From Rhodobacteraceae bacterium 63075 (GTDB lineage: Bacteria; Pseudomonadota; Alphaproteobacteria; Rhodobacterales; Rhodobacteraceae): a stretch of 64,000 nucleotides of DNA. Under the pieces are notes generated by a model. That model searched no databases. It was given only the letters and a program-made list of their open reading frames with translations, and was not told the origin of the DNA. The translations under genes were made by a program, and so were the position numbers. The stretch lies in NCBI GenBank assembly GCA_003417655.1, contig QVMW01000005.1, forward strand, positions 62,001 to 126,000. The letters run 5' to 3'. This document shows, in pieces, positions 7,607 through 15,744 of this stretch; position 1 is the first letter of the stretch, and each line of letters starts with the position of its first letter.

Positions 7607-8440
7607 TCATCCTCCCAGGAAGCTCTGGCGCACTTCAGGGTCGGCCAGCAGCTCCTTGCCGGTGCCCGTGTGCCCGTTGCGGCCCTGAACGAGCACATAG
7701 CCCTTGTCGGCGATCTCGAGCGCCTGGCGCGCGTTCTGCTCGACCATCAGGATCGGAATGCCGGTGCGCGCCACCTCGATGATCCGGTCGAAGAGTTCGT
7801 CCATGACGATCGGGCTCACCCCCGCCGTCGGCTCGTCGAGCATCAGCACCTTGGGCTTGGTCATCAGCGCGCGGCCCACGGCGACCTGCTGGCGCTGGCC
7901 GCCCGACAGCTCGCCGGCCGCCTGGAAACGCTTTTCCTTGAGGATCGGAAACAGGTCATAGACCTGCGCCATCGTGTCCGAGAAATCGTCGGTGCGGATG
8001 AATGCGCCCATCTCGAGATTCTCCTCGACGGTCATCGAGGTGAAGATGTTCGAGGTCTGGGGCACGAACCCCATGCCCTTCGTGACGCGATCCTGCGGGT
8101 TGAGGGCGGTGATGTCCTCGCCGTCGAGCACGACGCGGCCCTGGCGCAGGTTGAGCATCCCGAAGATGGCCTTCATGCCCGTGGACTTGCCCGCGCCGTT
8201 CGGCCCGACGATCACGGCGATCTCGCCGCGGTTCACCGCGATGGTGCAATCATGCAGGATGTCGGGGCCGTCCTTGCCATAGCCGCCGGTCATGTTCTCG
8301 CCGATGAGAAACGGATTGCTGCCGTCTGCGGGGCGCGTCTCGCCGCTCTTGCGATACGGAATCTCGCTCTTGCCGCCCTTGGGGTTGGCGATAGTGGCGT
8401 CCTTGTTGCCGCGGTCTTGCTGGTAGGGGTTCGAGCTCAT
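7607..8440 (-). CDS. livF: Branched-chain amino acid ABC transporter ATPase LivF
   Basis: Cytoplasmic ATPase subunit (277 residues). Walker A is GPNGAGKST (about 80-88), the Q-loop is FVPQTSNIF, the signature is LSGGQRQQ, Walker B is VLMLDEPTAG, and the switch region is ILMVEQNARQALEIAD, typical of LivF. It starts at 8440 and overlaps the end of livG by 4 bp. The unusual part is the N-terminus: about 45 polar residues (MSSNPYQQDRGNKD...) precede the ABC domain, which in most LivF proteins begins within the first few residues. Upstream in-frame codons read through livG and were excluded. Confidence 0.9.
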   Translation of the reverse strand: MSSNPYQQDRGNKDATIANPKGGKSEIPYRKSGETRPADGSNPFLIGENMTGGYGKDGPDILHDCTIAVNRGEIAVIVGPNGAGKSTGMKAIFGMLNLRQGRVVLDGEDITALNPQDRVTKGMGFVPQTSNIFTSMTVEENLEMGAFIRTDDFSDTMAQVYDLFPILKEKRFQAAGELSGGQRQQVAVGRALMTKPKVLMLDEPTAGVSPIVMDELFDRIIEVARTGIPILMVEQNARQALEIADKGYVLVQGRNGHTGTGKELLADPEVRQSFLGG

Positions 8441-9219
8441 GCGCCCACCTGTTCCTTGTTCTTGAGGCCGGTGCCGAGATAGGCCTCGATCACCTGTTCG
8501 TTGGCCTTGATCTCGGCCAGCGTGCCCTCGGCGAGCACCTTGCCCTCGGCCATGCAGATCACCGGGTCGCAAAGCCGCTCGATGAAATCCATGTCGTGTT
8601 CGATGACGACGAAAGTATAGCCGCGCTCCTCGTTGAGGCGCTTGATCGTGTCGGAGATCGTGTAGAGCAGGGTGCGGTTCACGCCCGCGCCGACCTCGTC
8701 GAGAAAGACGATCTTGGCATCGACCATCATGGTGCGGCCAAGCTCGAGCAGTTTCTTCTGCCCGCCCGAGACCTGGCCCGCCTTGTGATCGGCCAGGTGC
8801 TCGATGGTGAGGAATTCCAGCACCTCGTCGGCCTTGGCGCGGAGCGCGCGCTCCTGGTCGGCGATGCGCTTGCGACCGAACCATGTGTTCCAGAGCGACT
8901 CGCCGAGCTGGTCGCCGGGGACCATCATCAGGTTCTCCCGGCAGCTCATCGAGCTGAATTCATGGGCGATCTGGAAGGTGCGCAGCAGCCCCTTGTGAAA
9001 GAGCGTGTGCGGCGGCAGTCCGGTAATGTCCTCGCCCATCATCGTCACACGCCCTGCCGTCGGTTCAAGAACGCCTGCGATCACATTGAAAAGAGTGGTT
9101 TTTCCAGCGCCATTGGGGCCAATCAAGCCGGTGATCGAGCCTTGCTCGATGCTCAGGCTCGCCCCATCGACGGCATGGAACCCGCCGAAATGCTTATGCA
9201 GATCATGCACTTCGATCAT
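8437..9219 (-). CDS. livG: Branched-chain amino acid ABC transporter ATPase LivG
   Basis: Second ATPase subunit (260 residues). Walker A is GPNGAGKTTLFN, followed by the LivG-type ITGLPPHTLFHKGLLRTFQIAHEF segment, signature VSGGQKKLLELGR, Walker B KIVFLDEVGAGVN and the H-loop VVIEHDMDFI. The DEVGAG sequence replaces the more common DEPAAG and keeps the Walker B Asp-Glu. ATG at 9219 is chosen because GGGGGAG lies 6-8 bp upstream; a TTG at 9234 would overlap that ribosome site. It follows livK after an intercistronic hairpin and overlaps livF by 4 bp. Confidence 0.9.
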   Translation of the reverse strand: MIEVHDLHKHFGGFHAVDGASLSIEQGSITGLIGPNGAGKTTLFNVIAGVLEPTAGRVTMMGEDITGLPPHTLFHKGLLRTFQIAHEFSSMSCRENLMMVPGDQLGESLWNTWFGRKRIADQERALRAKADEVLEFLTIEHLADHKAGQVSGGQKKLLELGRTMMVDAKIVFLDEVGAGVNRTLLYTISDTIKRLNEERGYTFVVIEHDMDFIERLCDPVICMAEGKVLAEGTLAEIKANEQVIEAYLGTGLKNKEQVGA

Positions 9220-9254
9220 GCATATCTCCCCCAAAAAGCTGCATAGGATATGCG

Positions 9255-9281
9255 AAAACAGCCCGGGCGGACCCGGGCTGC
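9255..9281 (-). terminator. Intercistronic hairpin after livK
   Basis: CAGCCCGGG (9259-9267) pairs with CCCGGGCTG (9272-9280) around a 4-nt loop, and on the minus strand a TTTT run follows. It lies 24 bp beyond the livK stop and before livG. It probably acts as a partial terminator or RNA stabiliser that makes the binding protein more abundant than the membrane complex. Confidence 0.7.
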
Positions 9282-9303
9282 CTCGATCTTTCGGATCAGC
9301 CGA

Positions 9304-10494
9304 TCAACGGTATCCGGCCGTTTCGTACTTGCCGTCCACGAACTCGATCTCGCGGTAGTTGCCCGCCGACTCGCCCGAGCCGATCAGGTCCACGGCCGAG
9401 GCGCCTTCATAATCGATGTCGCCGCCATCCGCGATGATCTGGAGCGCCTTGCCGAGCTCTCCGGGGAAGATCACTTCGCCCGGCGCGTTGGCCACGTCCA
9501 TGATGTGGGTCTTGTACTCGGCCGGGTCTGTCGACCCTGCCGCCTGCATGGCCAGCATCATGAGCGCCGCGGCGTCATAGCTTTCCGGCGAGAAGGCGCT
9601 GGTGCCGTCGAAGCCCGCTTCGCTGGCCATTCCCGCGTAGATTTCCGCGCCTTCGCTGTCGGTGCCGGGGTGTGCGCCGAAGGAGCCGTTGAGCTCTGCG
9701 CCGAAGTCTTCGTTCAGCTTCTCGCCGACCATGCCGTCGGGGAAGTAGAACGTGTCGAAAGCGCCGGTGTCGAGCGCCGCGCGCACGATGCCGTTGCCGC
9801 CCTGGTCGACATAGCCCGCAACGACGAGCACTTCACCGCCCGCAGAGGCCAGCGCGCCGACTTCAGCCGAGTAGTCGGCCTTGCCGTCTTCATGCGCCGC
9901 GACGGTCGTGACCGTGCCGCCAGCCGCTTCGAACTCGGCCTCGATCGCGTCGGCGAGGCCCTTGCCGTAGTCGTTGTTGGTGTAGGTGATGGCAACTTCG
10001 TTGAAGCCACGGTCCTGGAGCACGTTGGTGACGATCACGCCCTGGCGCGCATCCGAGGGGGCCGTGCGGAAGAAGAGGCCATTGTCCTCGTTTTCCGCGT
10101 GGGTCAGGCCGGGGCTCGTGGCCGAGGGCGAGACCATGACGACGCCGTTGGGCAGCGCCACGTTCTGCAGGATCGCGCCGGTCACGCCGGAGCAGTCCGC
10201 GCCCATGATGCCCTTGACACCATCGGAGGTGATCAGGCGCTCGGCGGCCGATGTGGCCGCGCCGGAGTCGATGCAGGTGCTGTCCGCGCGCACAGATTCA
10301 ACGCTGGAGCCGCCGAGGAAGTTGCCGCTGTCGGTCACTTCCTTCATCGCCAGTTCCGCGCCGTCGCCCATATGCGGCGTGATCGATTCGATCGGGCCCG
10401 TGAAGCCGAGGATCACCCCGAGCTTTACGTCTTCGGCAAATGCACCGCCCGCCACGAGGGCCGTCGCGGCTGTCGCCATAAGCAGTTTTTTCAT
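9304..10494 (-). CDS. livK: Branched-chain amino acid ABC transporter substrate-binding protein
   Basis: Periplasmic binding protein (396 residues) of the type I periplasmic-binding fold. The signal peptide is MKKLLMATAATALVAGGAFA-ED, and the mature start VKLGVILGFTGPIES is the family signature. Further landmarks are GVKGIMGADCSGVTGAI and VMVSPSATSPGLT. It is the first gene of the operon livK-livG-livF-small exported protein-livH-livM. The ribosome site GGGAGAG precedes the ATG. The true ligand could be another amide or amino acid; the family is broad. Confidence 0.9.
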   Translation of the reverse strand: MKKLLMATAATALVAGGAFAEDVKLGVILGFTGPIESITPHMGDGAELAMKEVTDSGNFLGGSSVESVRADSTCIDSGAATSAAERLITSDGVKGIMGADCSGVTGAILQNVALPNGVVMVSPSATSPGLTHAENEDNGLFFRTAPSDARQGVIVTNVLQDRGFNEVAITYTNNDYGKGLADAIEAEFEAAGGTVTTVAAHEDGKADYSAEVGALASAGGEVLVVAGYVDQGGNGIVRAALDTGAFDTFYFPDGMVGEKLNEDFGAELNGSFGAHPGTDSEGAEIYAGMASEAGFDGTSAFSPESYDAAALMMLAMQAAGSTDPAEYKTHIMDVANAPGEVIFPGELGKALQIIADGGDIDYEGASAVDLIGSGESAGNYREIEFVDGKYETAGYR

Positions 10495-10569
10495 GATTAC
10501 TCTCCCTTATTGGTTTTCTGCTGCTGAGGTTATTCGCGGTGATTTGAAAAGAAAAGCAGGATTTTGACT

Positions 10570-10609
10570 GCGCAGGGCGATTTGAATCCTGCGCGAGCGG
10601 TCCTATCTT
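10570..10609 (+). promoter_or_regulatory. Promoter with operator-like inverted repeat, probably leaderless
   Basis: TTGAAT (10582-10587) and TATCTT (10604-10609) are separated by 16 bp. The ATG of the sugar dehydrogenase begins 7 bases after the -10 element, where transcription would be expected to start, and there is no ribosome-binding sequence. A 7-bp inverted repeat, GCGCAGG/CCTGCGC (10570-10576 and 10588-10594), brackets the -35 element. The same 121-bp gap must also hold the livK promoter on the other strand. Confidence 0.5.
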
Positions 10610-10615
10610 TTCAGT

Positions 10616-11668
10616 ATGAAACAGATGATCCTTACCGCCGCCGCCACGCTCTGCCTCGCGTTGCCCACATTCGCGCAGGCGCAGATGACGTATCCCGAAC
10701 CCCAGCGAATCGTCTCTGGTCTGAGCGGCCCCTGGTCGGTCGGCTTCCTGCCGGGCGGCGGCCTGCTCATCACGGAAAAGCGCGGGCGGCTCCTGCGCAT
10801 TTCACCTGACGGGGAGCGCGCGCAGGTCTCCGGGCTTCCGGAGATCCGCGTCAAGGGGCAGGGCGGTCTGCTCGATCTGGCCCTGGCCTCCGATTTCGCC
10901 AGTTCCGGCCGGATCTACCTGTCCTATGTGACGCCCCAGCCGGGCGGCGAGGGCACCGCCGTGGCCAGCGCGACGCTGGAGGGCGCAACGCTCGAGGATG
11001 TACGGACGATTTTCGAAATGAAGGAAGGCTCGAATGGCGGGCGGCATTTCGGCGGCCGCATCGTCGAAGAATCTCAGACAGGCGCGCTTTTCCTGACGAT
11101 CGGGGACCGGGGCGACCGCCCCTCGGCGCAGGACCCCGCGCGAGACAACGGCAAGATCATCCGCATCGACCCCGCGACCGGCAGCCACGAAACCTGGACC
11201 ATGGGCCATCGCAACCCGCAGGGCCTCGCCTTCGCGCCCGACGGCACGCTCTGGTCGCATGAACACGGTGCGCGCGGCGGCGACGAGATCAACCGGATCG
11301 AGACGGGCAAGAATTACGGCTGGCCGGTGATCGCCTATGGCCGCCATTACTCCGGCGCGAAGATCGGCGAGGGCACGTCGAAGCCCGGACTCGAGCAGCC
11401 GGCCTTCTACTGGGACCCGTCGATCGCGCCGTCGGGGATGGCCATCCATTCGGGCGAGGGCTGGCCGGAGATGAAGGGCCGGATGTTCATCGGCTCGCTC
11501 AAGTTCGACCATATCGCCGTCATGGCCCCCTCGGGCGCAGAGCAGATCGGCAAGATCGAAACGCCCCAGACGCAGCGCGTGCGCGATGTGCGGATCGGCC
11601 CGCGCGGTGGCATCTGGTTCCTCAGCGAAGGGCGCGGCGCGCTCTACCGGATCGGCCCGCCGGAGTAG
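10616..11668 (+). CDS. PQQ-dependent aldose sugar dehydrogenase family protein (YliI-like)
   Basis: A soluble, exported beta-propeller of the glucose/sorbosone dehydrogenase family (350 residues). The signal peptide is MKQMILTAAATLCLALPTFAQAQ. Family landmarks are GLSGPWSVGFLPGGGLLITEKRG, the GGRHFGGRIV motif, GHRNPQGLAF and LWSHEHGARGGDEINRIETGKNYGWP, with the catalytic-type histidine in the propeller and the C-terminal PSGMAIHSG segment. It probably oxidises aldoses in the periplasm using PQQ; no PQQ synthesis genes are in the window. It is transcribed alone, divergently from livK. Confidence 0.85.
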   Translation: MKQMILTAAATLCLALPTFAQAQMTYPEPQRIVSGLSGPWSVGFLPGGGLLITEKRGRLLRISPDGERAQVSGLPEIRVKGQGGLLDLALASDFASSGRIYLSYVTPQPGGEGTAVASATLEGATLEDVRTIFEMKEGSNGGRHFGGRIVEESQTGALFLTIGDRGDRPSAQDPARDNGKIIRIDPATGSHETWTMGHRNPQGLAFAPDGTLWSHEHGARGGDEINRIETGKNYGWPVIAYGRHYSGAKIGEGTSKPGLEQPAFYWDPSIAPSGMAIHSGEGWPEMKGRMFIGSLKFDHIAVMAPSGAEQIGKIETPQTQRVRDVRIGPRGGIWFLSEGRGALYRIGPPE

Positions 11669-11720
11669 GGGCTCGCGCCGGGCAGCTGACAATGGTCAGG
11701 TAGGGGCGGTCATTCTAAAG

Positions 11721-11932
11721 CCCGGGCCGGAATAGCACCGAAGGTGCCCGGCCCATCCATTGCCCGGCAGGCGAATTGGCAAAGCCAATTCTGCCGGGAG
11801 TGGGCCAGACCGCCCGCACGGGCTGGCGATTTGGTGAGGCTGGGCGCATCGCTCATGCTGAGTCCGGACTTGGCAGCCATAAAGCGCTTAGAACGAGCGT
11901 CGGATCGCCATCCCGCGGTCTGGCGATGGGCC
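11721..11932 (+). repeat. Dispersed intergenic repeat, copy A
   Basis: Begins with a two-part hairpin: GGGCCGG/CCGGCCC (11724-11730 with 11748-11754) enclosing GCACC-GAA-GGTGC. It continues through CCAGACCGCCCGCACGGGCT and ends near GGATCGCCATCCCGCGGTC. The same blocks recur in the same order at 47971-48137. Copy A carries an extra 45-50 bp hairpin block near 11755-11800 that copy B lacks. Confidence 0.8.
11763..11798. repeat. Palindromic insertion nested in repeat copy A
   Basis: CCCGGCAG (11763-11770) pairs with CTGCCGGG (11791-11798), and inside it AATTGGC (11774-11780) pairs with GCCAATT (11784-11790) around AAA. Only a GCG bulge interrupts this 15-bp stem. The block is absent from copy B, where the flanking segments are contiguous. 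Confidence 0.7.
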
Positions 11933-12071
11933 TCTCTTGAATGCCTGCTCTGGTATCGAACTCGGATTTCAACACTTCGCAAAGCCCCCTTCGCGCCGCT
12001 GACATGCGCGTCCTCGCCCGAGGCCACAAGCACACCAAAGGCACCACACCCCAGGCGCAGAGCAGAAGCCC

Positions 12072-13076
12072 TCAGATCGACAGCCGCGCCGAATGGGTGC
12101 CGCGTTCGCGGTAGGGCGTGGTGTTGTAATGGGCGCGGTAGCACTTGGAGAAATGCGACGGCGACGCGAACCCGCAGGCCAGGGCGACGTTGATCACGCT
12201 CATATCGGTCTGCATCAGCAGGTTGCGGGCCTTCTGCAGGCGCAGCTCCATGTAGTAGCGCTTGGGGCTCCGGTTGAGATAGCGCCGGAAGAGCCGCTCG
12301 AGCTGCCGTGTCGACATGCCCACTTCCTTGGCCATAAGCGAGGGGCTGATCGGCTCCTCGATGTTGTTCTCCATCATCTGGATCACGAGGCTCAGCTTGG
12401 GATGGCGCACGCCGATGCGCGTGGGCACGGAGAGCCGCTGGGTGTCCTGGTCGGTGCGGATCGAGGAGTAGATCTGCTGATCGGCCACGGCATTGGCCAG
12501 CTCGGCCCCATGATCGTCGGCGATGATCTTGAGCATCAGGTCGATCGAGGAGGTGCCGCCGGCAGTTGTCATGCGCTTGCCGTCGATGGTGAAGACCGAT
12601 TTGGTCAGCTCCACCTCGTCGAACTCCTCCTCGAAGCTGTCGCGGTTCTCCCAGTGGATCGTCGCGCGCTTGCCGTCGAGCAGGCCGGCGGTGGCCAGCG
12701 TGTAGGCGGCCGTGCAAAGCCCGCCGATCACCGGCCCCTTGCGCGCCTCGCGTCTGAGCCATGAGACAAGCCGCTTTGTCGTGGCTTTCTGGATGTTGCC
12801 GCCGCCGCAGATCAGAACCGTGTCATCGCGGCTCAGCTCGCCGAGGTCCATGTCGAGCTTGAATTCCGTCCCGGCGCTGCAGGTAACGGTTTCGCCGCCT
12901 TCGCCGGCAAAGATCCACTCATAAAGCGCCGCGTCACTCATCCGGTTGGCGATCCGAAGCGCCTCGATGGCCGATGCGAAGCTCAGAAGCGTAAAGTCCT
13001 CAACCAGGACAAAAACAAAGCGACGGGGCTTGTCCGGGATGTTTTCGAGTTTGATTGTAGGGCGTTGGAAGCTCAT
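12072..13076 (-). CDS. GlxA-family (AraC/DJ-1) transcriptional regulator, GbdR-like
   Basis: A 334-residue regulator with an N-terminal DJ-1/PfpI amidotransferase-like sensor domain (about 18-190; FVLVEDFTLLSFASAIEALRIANRM, and GGLCTAAYTLATAGLLDG with the nucleophile-elbow cysteine). A C-terminal AraC helix-turn-helix domain follows (about 225-325; MAKEVGMSTRQLERLFRRYLNRSPKRYYMELRL and ALACGFASPSHFSKCYRAHY). Proteins of this layout include GbdR, ArgR and CdhR, which sense quaternary amines or amino acids. No target operon is adjacent. It is divergent from the DAHP synthase across 236 bp. Confidence 0.85.
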   Translation of the reverse strand: MSFQRPTIKLENIPDKPRRFVFVLVEDFTLLSFASAIEALRIANRMSDAALYEWIFAGEGGETVTCSAGTEFKLDMDLGELSRDDTVLICGGGNIQKATTKRLVSWLRREARKGPVIGGLCTAAYTLATAGLLDGKRATIHWENRDSFEEEFDEVELTKSVFTIDGKRMTTAGGTSSIDLMLKIIADDHGAELANAVADQQIYSSIRTDQDTQRLSVPTRIGVRHPKLSLVIQMMENNIEEPISPSLMAKEVGMSTRQLERLFRRYLNRSPKRYYMELRLQKARNLLMQTDMSVINVALACGFASPSHFSKCYRAHYNTTPYRERGTHSARLSI

Positions 13077-13312
13077 GGCACGCTTTCATGTGTCATATGC
13101 GACTCTTTAGAGTGCATTGCGACAGTTTGTCGGTCGAGGCTTGGAAGTCAAGAAAGGATGCTGCGATCTTGAAAACAAAAGCTGTGCGCTCAGATGCTGC
13201 ATTTGCCCATGGAATGCAAGACGCAACGTAACCCGGCGGGCAAACACGTCTGGCGCGCAGCAAAAACCCGCGTTATAAGGCAAATTCCCTATCTTACCAC
13301 CGGAGAGAAACG

Positions 13313-14683
13313 ATGAGTGAATGGACAAAGTCGGGCTGGCGCGAGAAGCCGCGCGTGCAGATGCCGGACTACACGGATAAGGCAGCGCTTGCGGCGGTCG
13401 AGGCCCAGCTCTCAGACTATCCGCCGCTCGTCTTTGCCGGTGAGGCACGCAGGCTCAAGCAGGAGCTCGGGGCCGCCGCGCGCGGCGAGGCCTTCCTGCT
13501 TCAGGGCGGCGATTGCGCCGAGAGCTTCCAGCAATTCAGCGCCGACGGAATTCGCGACACCTTCAAGGTGATGCTGCAAATGGCCATGGTCCTGACCTAT
13601 GGCGCGAAAGTGCCCGTGGTGAAGGTCGGTCGTATGGCCGGCCAGTTCGCCAAGCCGCGCTCCGCGCCGACGGAGACGGTGGATGGCGTCGAACTGCCGA
13701 GCTATCGCGGCGATATCATAAACGAGCTGGATTTCACCGAGGCGTCCCGGGTGCCGGACCCCGGCAAGATGCTTCAGGCCTACATGCAGTCAGCCGCCAC
13801 GCTGAACCTGTTGCGCGCCTTCTCGACGGGCGGCTTTGCCGATATGCACCGCGTTCATTCCTGGACGCTCGGCTTTTCGGAGGGGCGCGGCGCGGAGAAA
13901 TACCGCGACATCGCGAATCGCATCCAGGACAGCATCGACTTCATGGCCGCCGCCGGGATCACCGGCGACACGACCCATGAGTTCAGCACCGTCGAGTTCT
14001 ACACCAGCCACGAATCGCTCCTGCTCGAATACGAGGAGGCGCTGACGCGGCTCGATTCCACTTCCGGCAACTGGCTGGCCGGCTCGGGGCACATGATCTG
14101 GATCGGCGACCGCACGCGCCAGCCTGACGGTGCCCATGTCGAATTTGCCCGCGGCGTGCTCAACCCGGTTGGGCTCAAATGTGGCCCCTCGATGGAAACA
14201 GACGATCTCAAACGCCTCATGGCCACGCTCAACCCCGAGAACGAAGAGGGGCGCCTCACGCTGATCGCGCGCTTCGGCGCGGGGCAGGTGGAGAGCCACC
14301 TTCCGGCGCTCATCCGCGCGGTCGAGCAGGAGGGTGCCAAGGTCACCTGGGTCTGCGATCCAATGCATGGCAACACGATCAAGTCCGGCTCCGGCTACAA
14401 AACCCGTCCCTTCGACAAGGTCCTGGCCGAGGTGCGCGAGTTCTTTGCCGTGCACAAGGCCGAAGGCACGGTGCCCGGCGGCGTTCATTTCGAGATGACG
14501 GGGCAGGATGTGACCGAATGCACCGGCGGCGTGCGCGCCGTCAGCGAGGACGAGCTGAGCTATCGCTACCACACGGCCTGCGATCCGCGTCTCAACGCCT
14601 CGCAATCGCTCGAACTGGCCTTCCTCGTGGCCGAGGAGCTGACGGGCCTGCGCGCCGAAAACCGTTCGGTTGCAACGGGATAA
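13313..14683 (+). CDS. 3-deoxy-7-phosphoheptulonate (DAHP) synthase, class II
   Basis: First enzyme of the shikimate pathway, condensing phosphoenolpyruvate with erythrose 4-phosphate (456 residues, usual class II length). Diagnostic stretches are [11 protein letters not shown] (substrate and metal site), [53 protein letters not shown] and [17 protein letters not shown]. The start at 13313 follows GGAGAG. It is monocistronic: a 236-bp promoter region containing TTATAA (13273-13278) lies upstream and a strong terminator follows. Confidence 0.95.
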   Translation: MSEWTKSGWREKPRVQMPDYTDKAALAAVEAQLSDYPPLVFAGEARRLKQELGAAARGEAFLLQGGDCAESFQQFSADGIRDTFKVMLQMAMVLTYGAKVPVVKVGRMAGQFAKPRSAPTETVDGVELPSYRGDIINELDFTEASRVPDPGKMLQAYMQSAATLNLLRAFSTGGFADMHRVHSWTLGFSEGRGAEKYRDIANRIQDSIDFMAAAGITGDTTHEFSTVEFYTSHESLLLEYEEALTRLDSTSGNWLAGSGHMIWIGDRTRQPDGAHVEFARGVLNPVGLKCGPSMETDDLKRLMATLNPENEEGRLTLIARFGAGQVESHLPALIRAVEQEGAKVTWVCDPMHGNTIKSGSGYKTRPFDKVLAEVREFFAVHKAEGTVPGGVHFEMTGQDVTECTGGVRAVSEDELSYRYHTACDPRLNASQSLELAFLVAEELTGLRAENRSVATG

Positions 14684-14704
14684 AGGCACAAATTGAACCA
14701 GAAA

Positions 14705-14740
14705 AAGAGCGCCGCCCCGAAACGGGCGGCGTCTTACTTT
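14705..14740 (+). terminator. Rho-independent terminator of DAHP synthase
   Basis: CGCCGCCC (14710-14717) pairs with GGGCGGCG (14724-14731) around CGAAAC, followed by the T-rich TCTTACTTT. Confidence 0.8.
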
Positions 14741-14821
14741 GGCAGGACGGGCTGTGCGACGCTCTGGCGGTCACGTCGTCAAGAGGTGCCCTGAAAGCCC
14801 GGCAGGATGCGGCGATGCGCG

Positions 14822-15505
14822 TCAGCTGTCCGATATGACCAGCCGAAGGTAGGGCGGATGCTGGCCTTCGGCTCCGTCAGAGAGGTCTTTGGCTTCGGCA
14901 ATGTCCGGTGCGCGGGGGGGCTGAGCTTGATAGCCGGCGAGTTGATTGCGCTGCGCGGACTCGCAGATGTCGAGGGGCGTCTTGTGCGCCTTTGCGAGCG
15001 TGAAGCGGCGCGGTGTCTTGCCAAGCTTTCCCAGCGTTTCGAAACACCCGAGAATGCGGTTCACATCGCCCAGGTCGCTCCTGAGCGGCAGCAGCAGCAT
15101 GCGCGCCTCGAGCGGCGGCTGGCCCCAGCCGCTTTCGCCCCGAAGGTCGATGGTCATCTTGGCCGGGCCGCTGGTGACCGCCCCGAGGGCCCGCGCGAAG
15201 GCCTCTCTCGAGGCCGGCGAGATGAAGGAACTGACCGGCATGCCGCGCACCTCCATGCCCATGGTTTCGCTCAGATGCATGCCCGCGATGCGGATGCGCG
15301 CGAGGCCCGGGCCGATGCTTTCGAGAACGAACGCATAGTTGAGCGCATCCTCGATCCCGCGCGGGTCGACATCGGCCCTGCTCGGCACATCCCCTGACTG
15401 CCGCAGGCTTTCCCAATAGGCGTCCACCTGCGCACAGGCCGCAAATCCCTTCATGGCACGCCGTTTCTCCATGTTGATCACTGTTTCGTTTCGCATGTTC
15501 CACAT
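14822..15505 (-). CDS. PAS-domain (PAS_5-like) protein
   Basis: A cytoplasmic protein of 227 residues. The central part (about 30-160) resembles the PAS_5 domain found in short alphaproteobacterial proteins: YWESLRQSGDVPSRADVDPRGIEDALNYAFVLE, ARIRIAGMHLSETMGMEVRGMP and LLLPLRSDLGDVNRILGCFE. The tail is Pro/Gln-rich and low in order. The start could be 15505 (MWN) or 15496 (MRN); the longer frame to 15598 runs through the promoter region. Upstream lies a perfect 10-bp inverted repeat (15551-15589) that may regulate it. The ligand and role are unknown. Confidence 0.75.
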   Translation of the reverse strand: MWNMRNETVINMEKRRAMKGFAACAQVDAYWESLRQSGDVPSRADVDPRGIEDALNYAFVLESIGPGLARIRIAGMHLSETMGMEVRGMPVSSFISPASREAFARALGAVTSGPAKMTIDLRGESGWGQPPLEARMLLLPLRSDLGDVNRILGCFETLGKLGKTPRRFTLAKAHKTPLDICESAQRNQLAGYQAQPPRAPDIAEAKDLSDGAEGQHPPYLRLVISDS

Positions 15506-15550
15506 CCCAAGCCGATCCCCCACGCCAAGTCCTGACGTTCGGAACGTGAC

Positions 15551-15589
15551 GTTAAGACTTTCGTGCACATTCCTTACCCAAGTCTTAAC
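15551..15589. promoter_or_regulatory. 10-bp perfect inverted repeat, candidate operator
   Basis: GTTAAGACTT (15551-15560) and AAGTCTTAAC (15580-15589) are exact inverse complements separated by 19 bp, so the half-site centres are 29 bp apart, close to three helical turns. It lies 46-84 bp upstream of the PAS-protein start and in the gap shared with divergent yicC. The spacing suits binding of a dimer or tetramer on one DNA face. Confidence 0.55.
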
Positions 15590-15744
15590 CTGCCACACAA
15601 TTTATGGAAAATTGAAGGGGATTCCGGAGAGGTGGTTAACGCCGCCGGCGTGCGGGGCGGTCGTCACAGGAGGGTTGCCGCCACCGTCAGGGGGCAGTAG
15701 GAAAACCGGGGCGATGGCACAAGATCGCATAAGGGGAGCGCGCC

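Larger units (their letters stand above)
11669..12071. other. 403-bp intergenic region holding repeat copy A
   Basis: It lies between convergent genes and has no credible ORF. Bases 11721-11932 are copy A of a dispersed structured repeat (see the repeat entries). The remaining 139 bases toward the regulator gene show nothing that I recognise. Confidence 0.6.

Noticed and set aside
6255..7688. 477-codon plus-strand frame across livH
   Set aside because: Antisense shadow of livH and the small exported protein gene, both of which have clear family features or a ribosome site.
11669..12071. Possible tRNA or fragment in the gap containing GGTATCGAACTCGG
   Set aside because: No acceptor stem, D-arm or anticodon arm could be built around this TPsiC-like string; the region is explained by the dispersed repeat.
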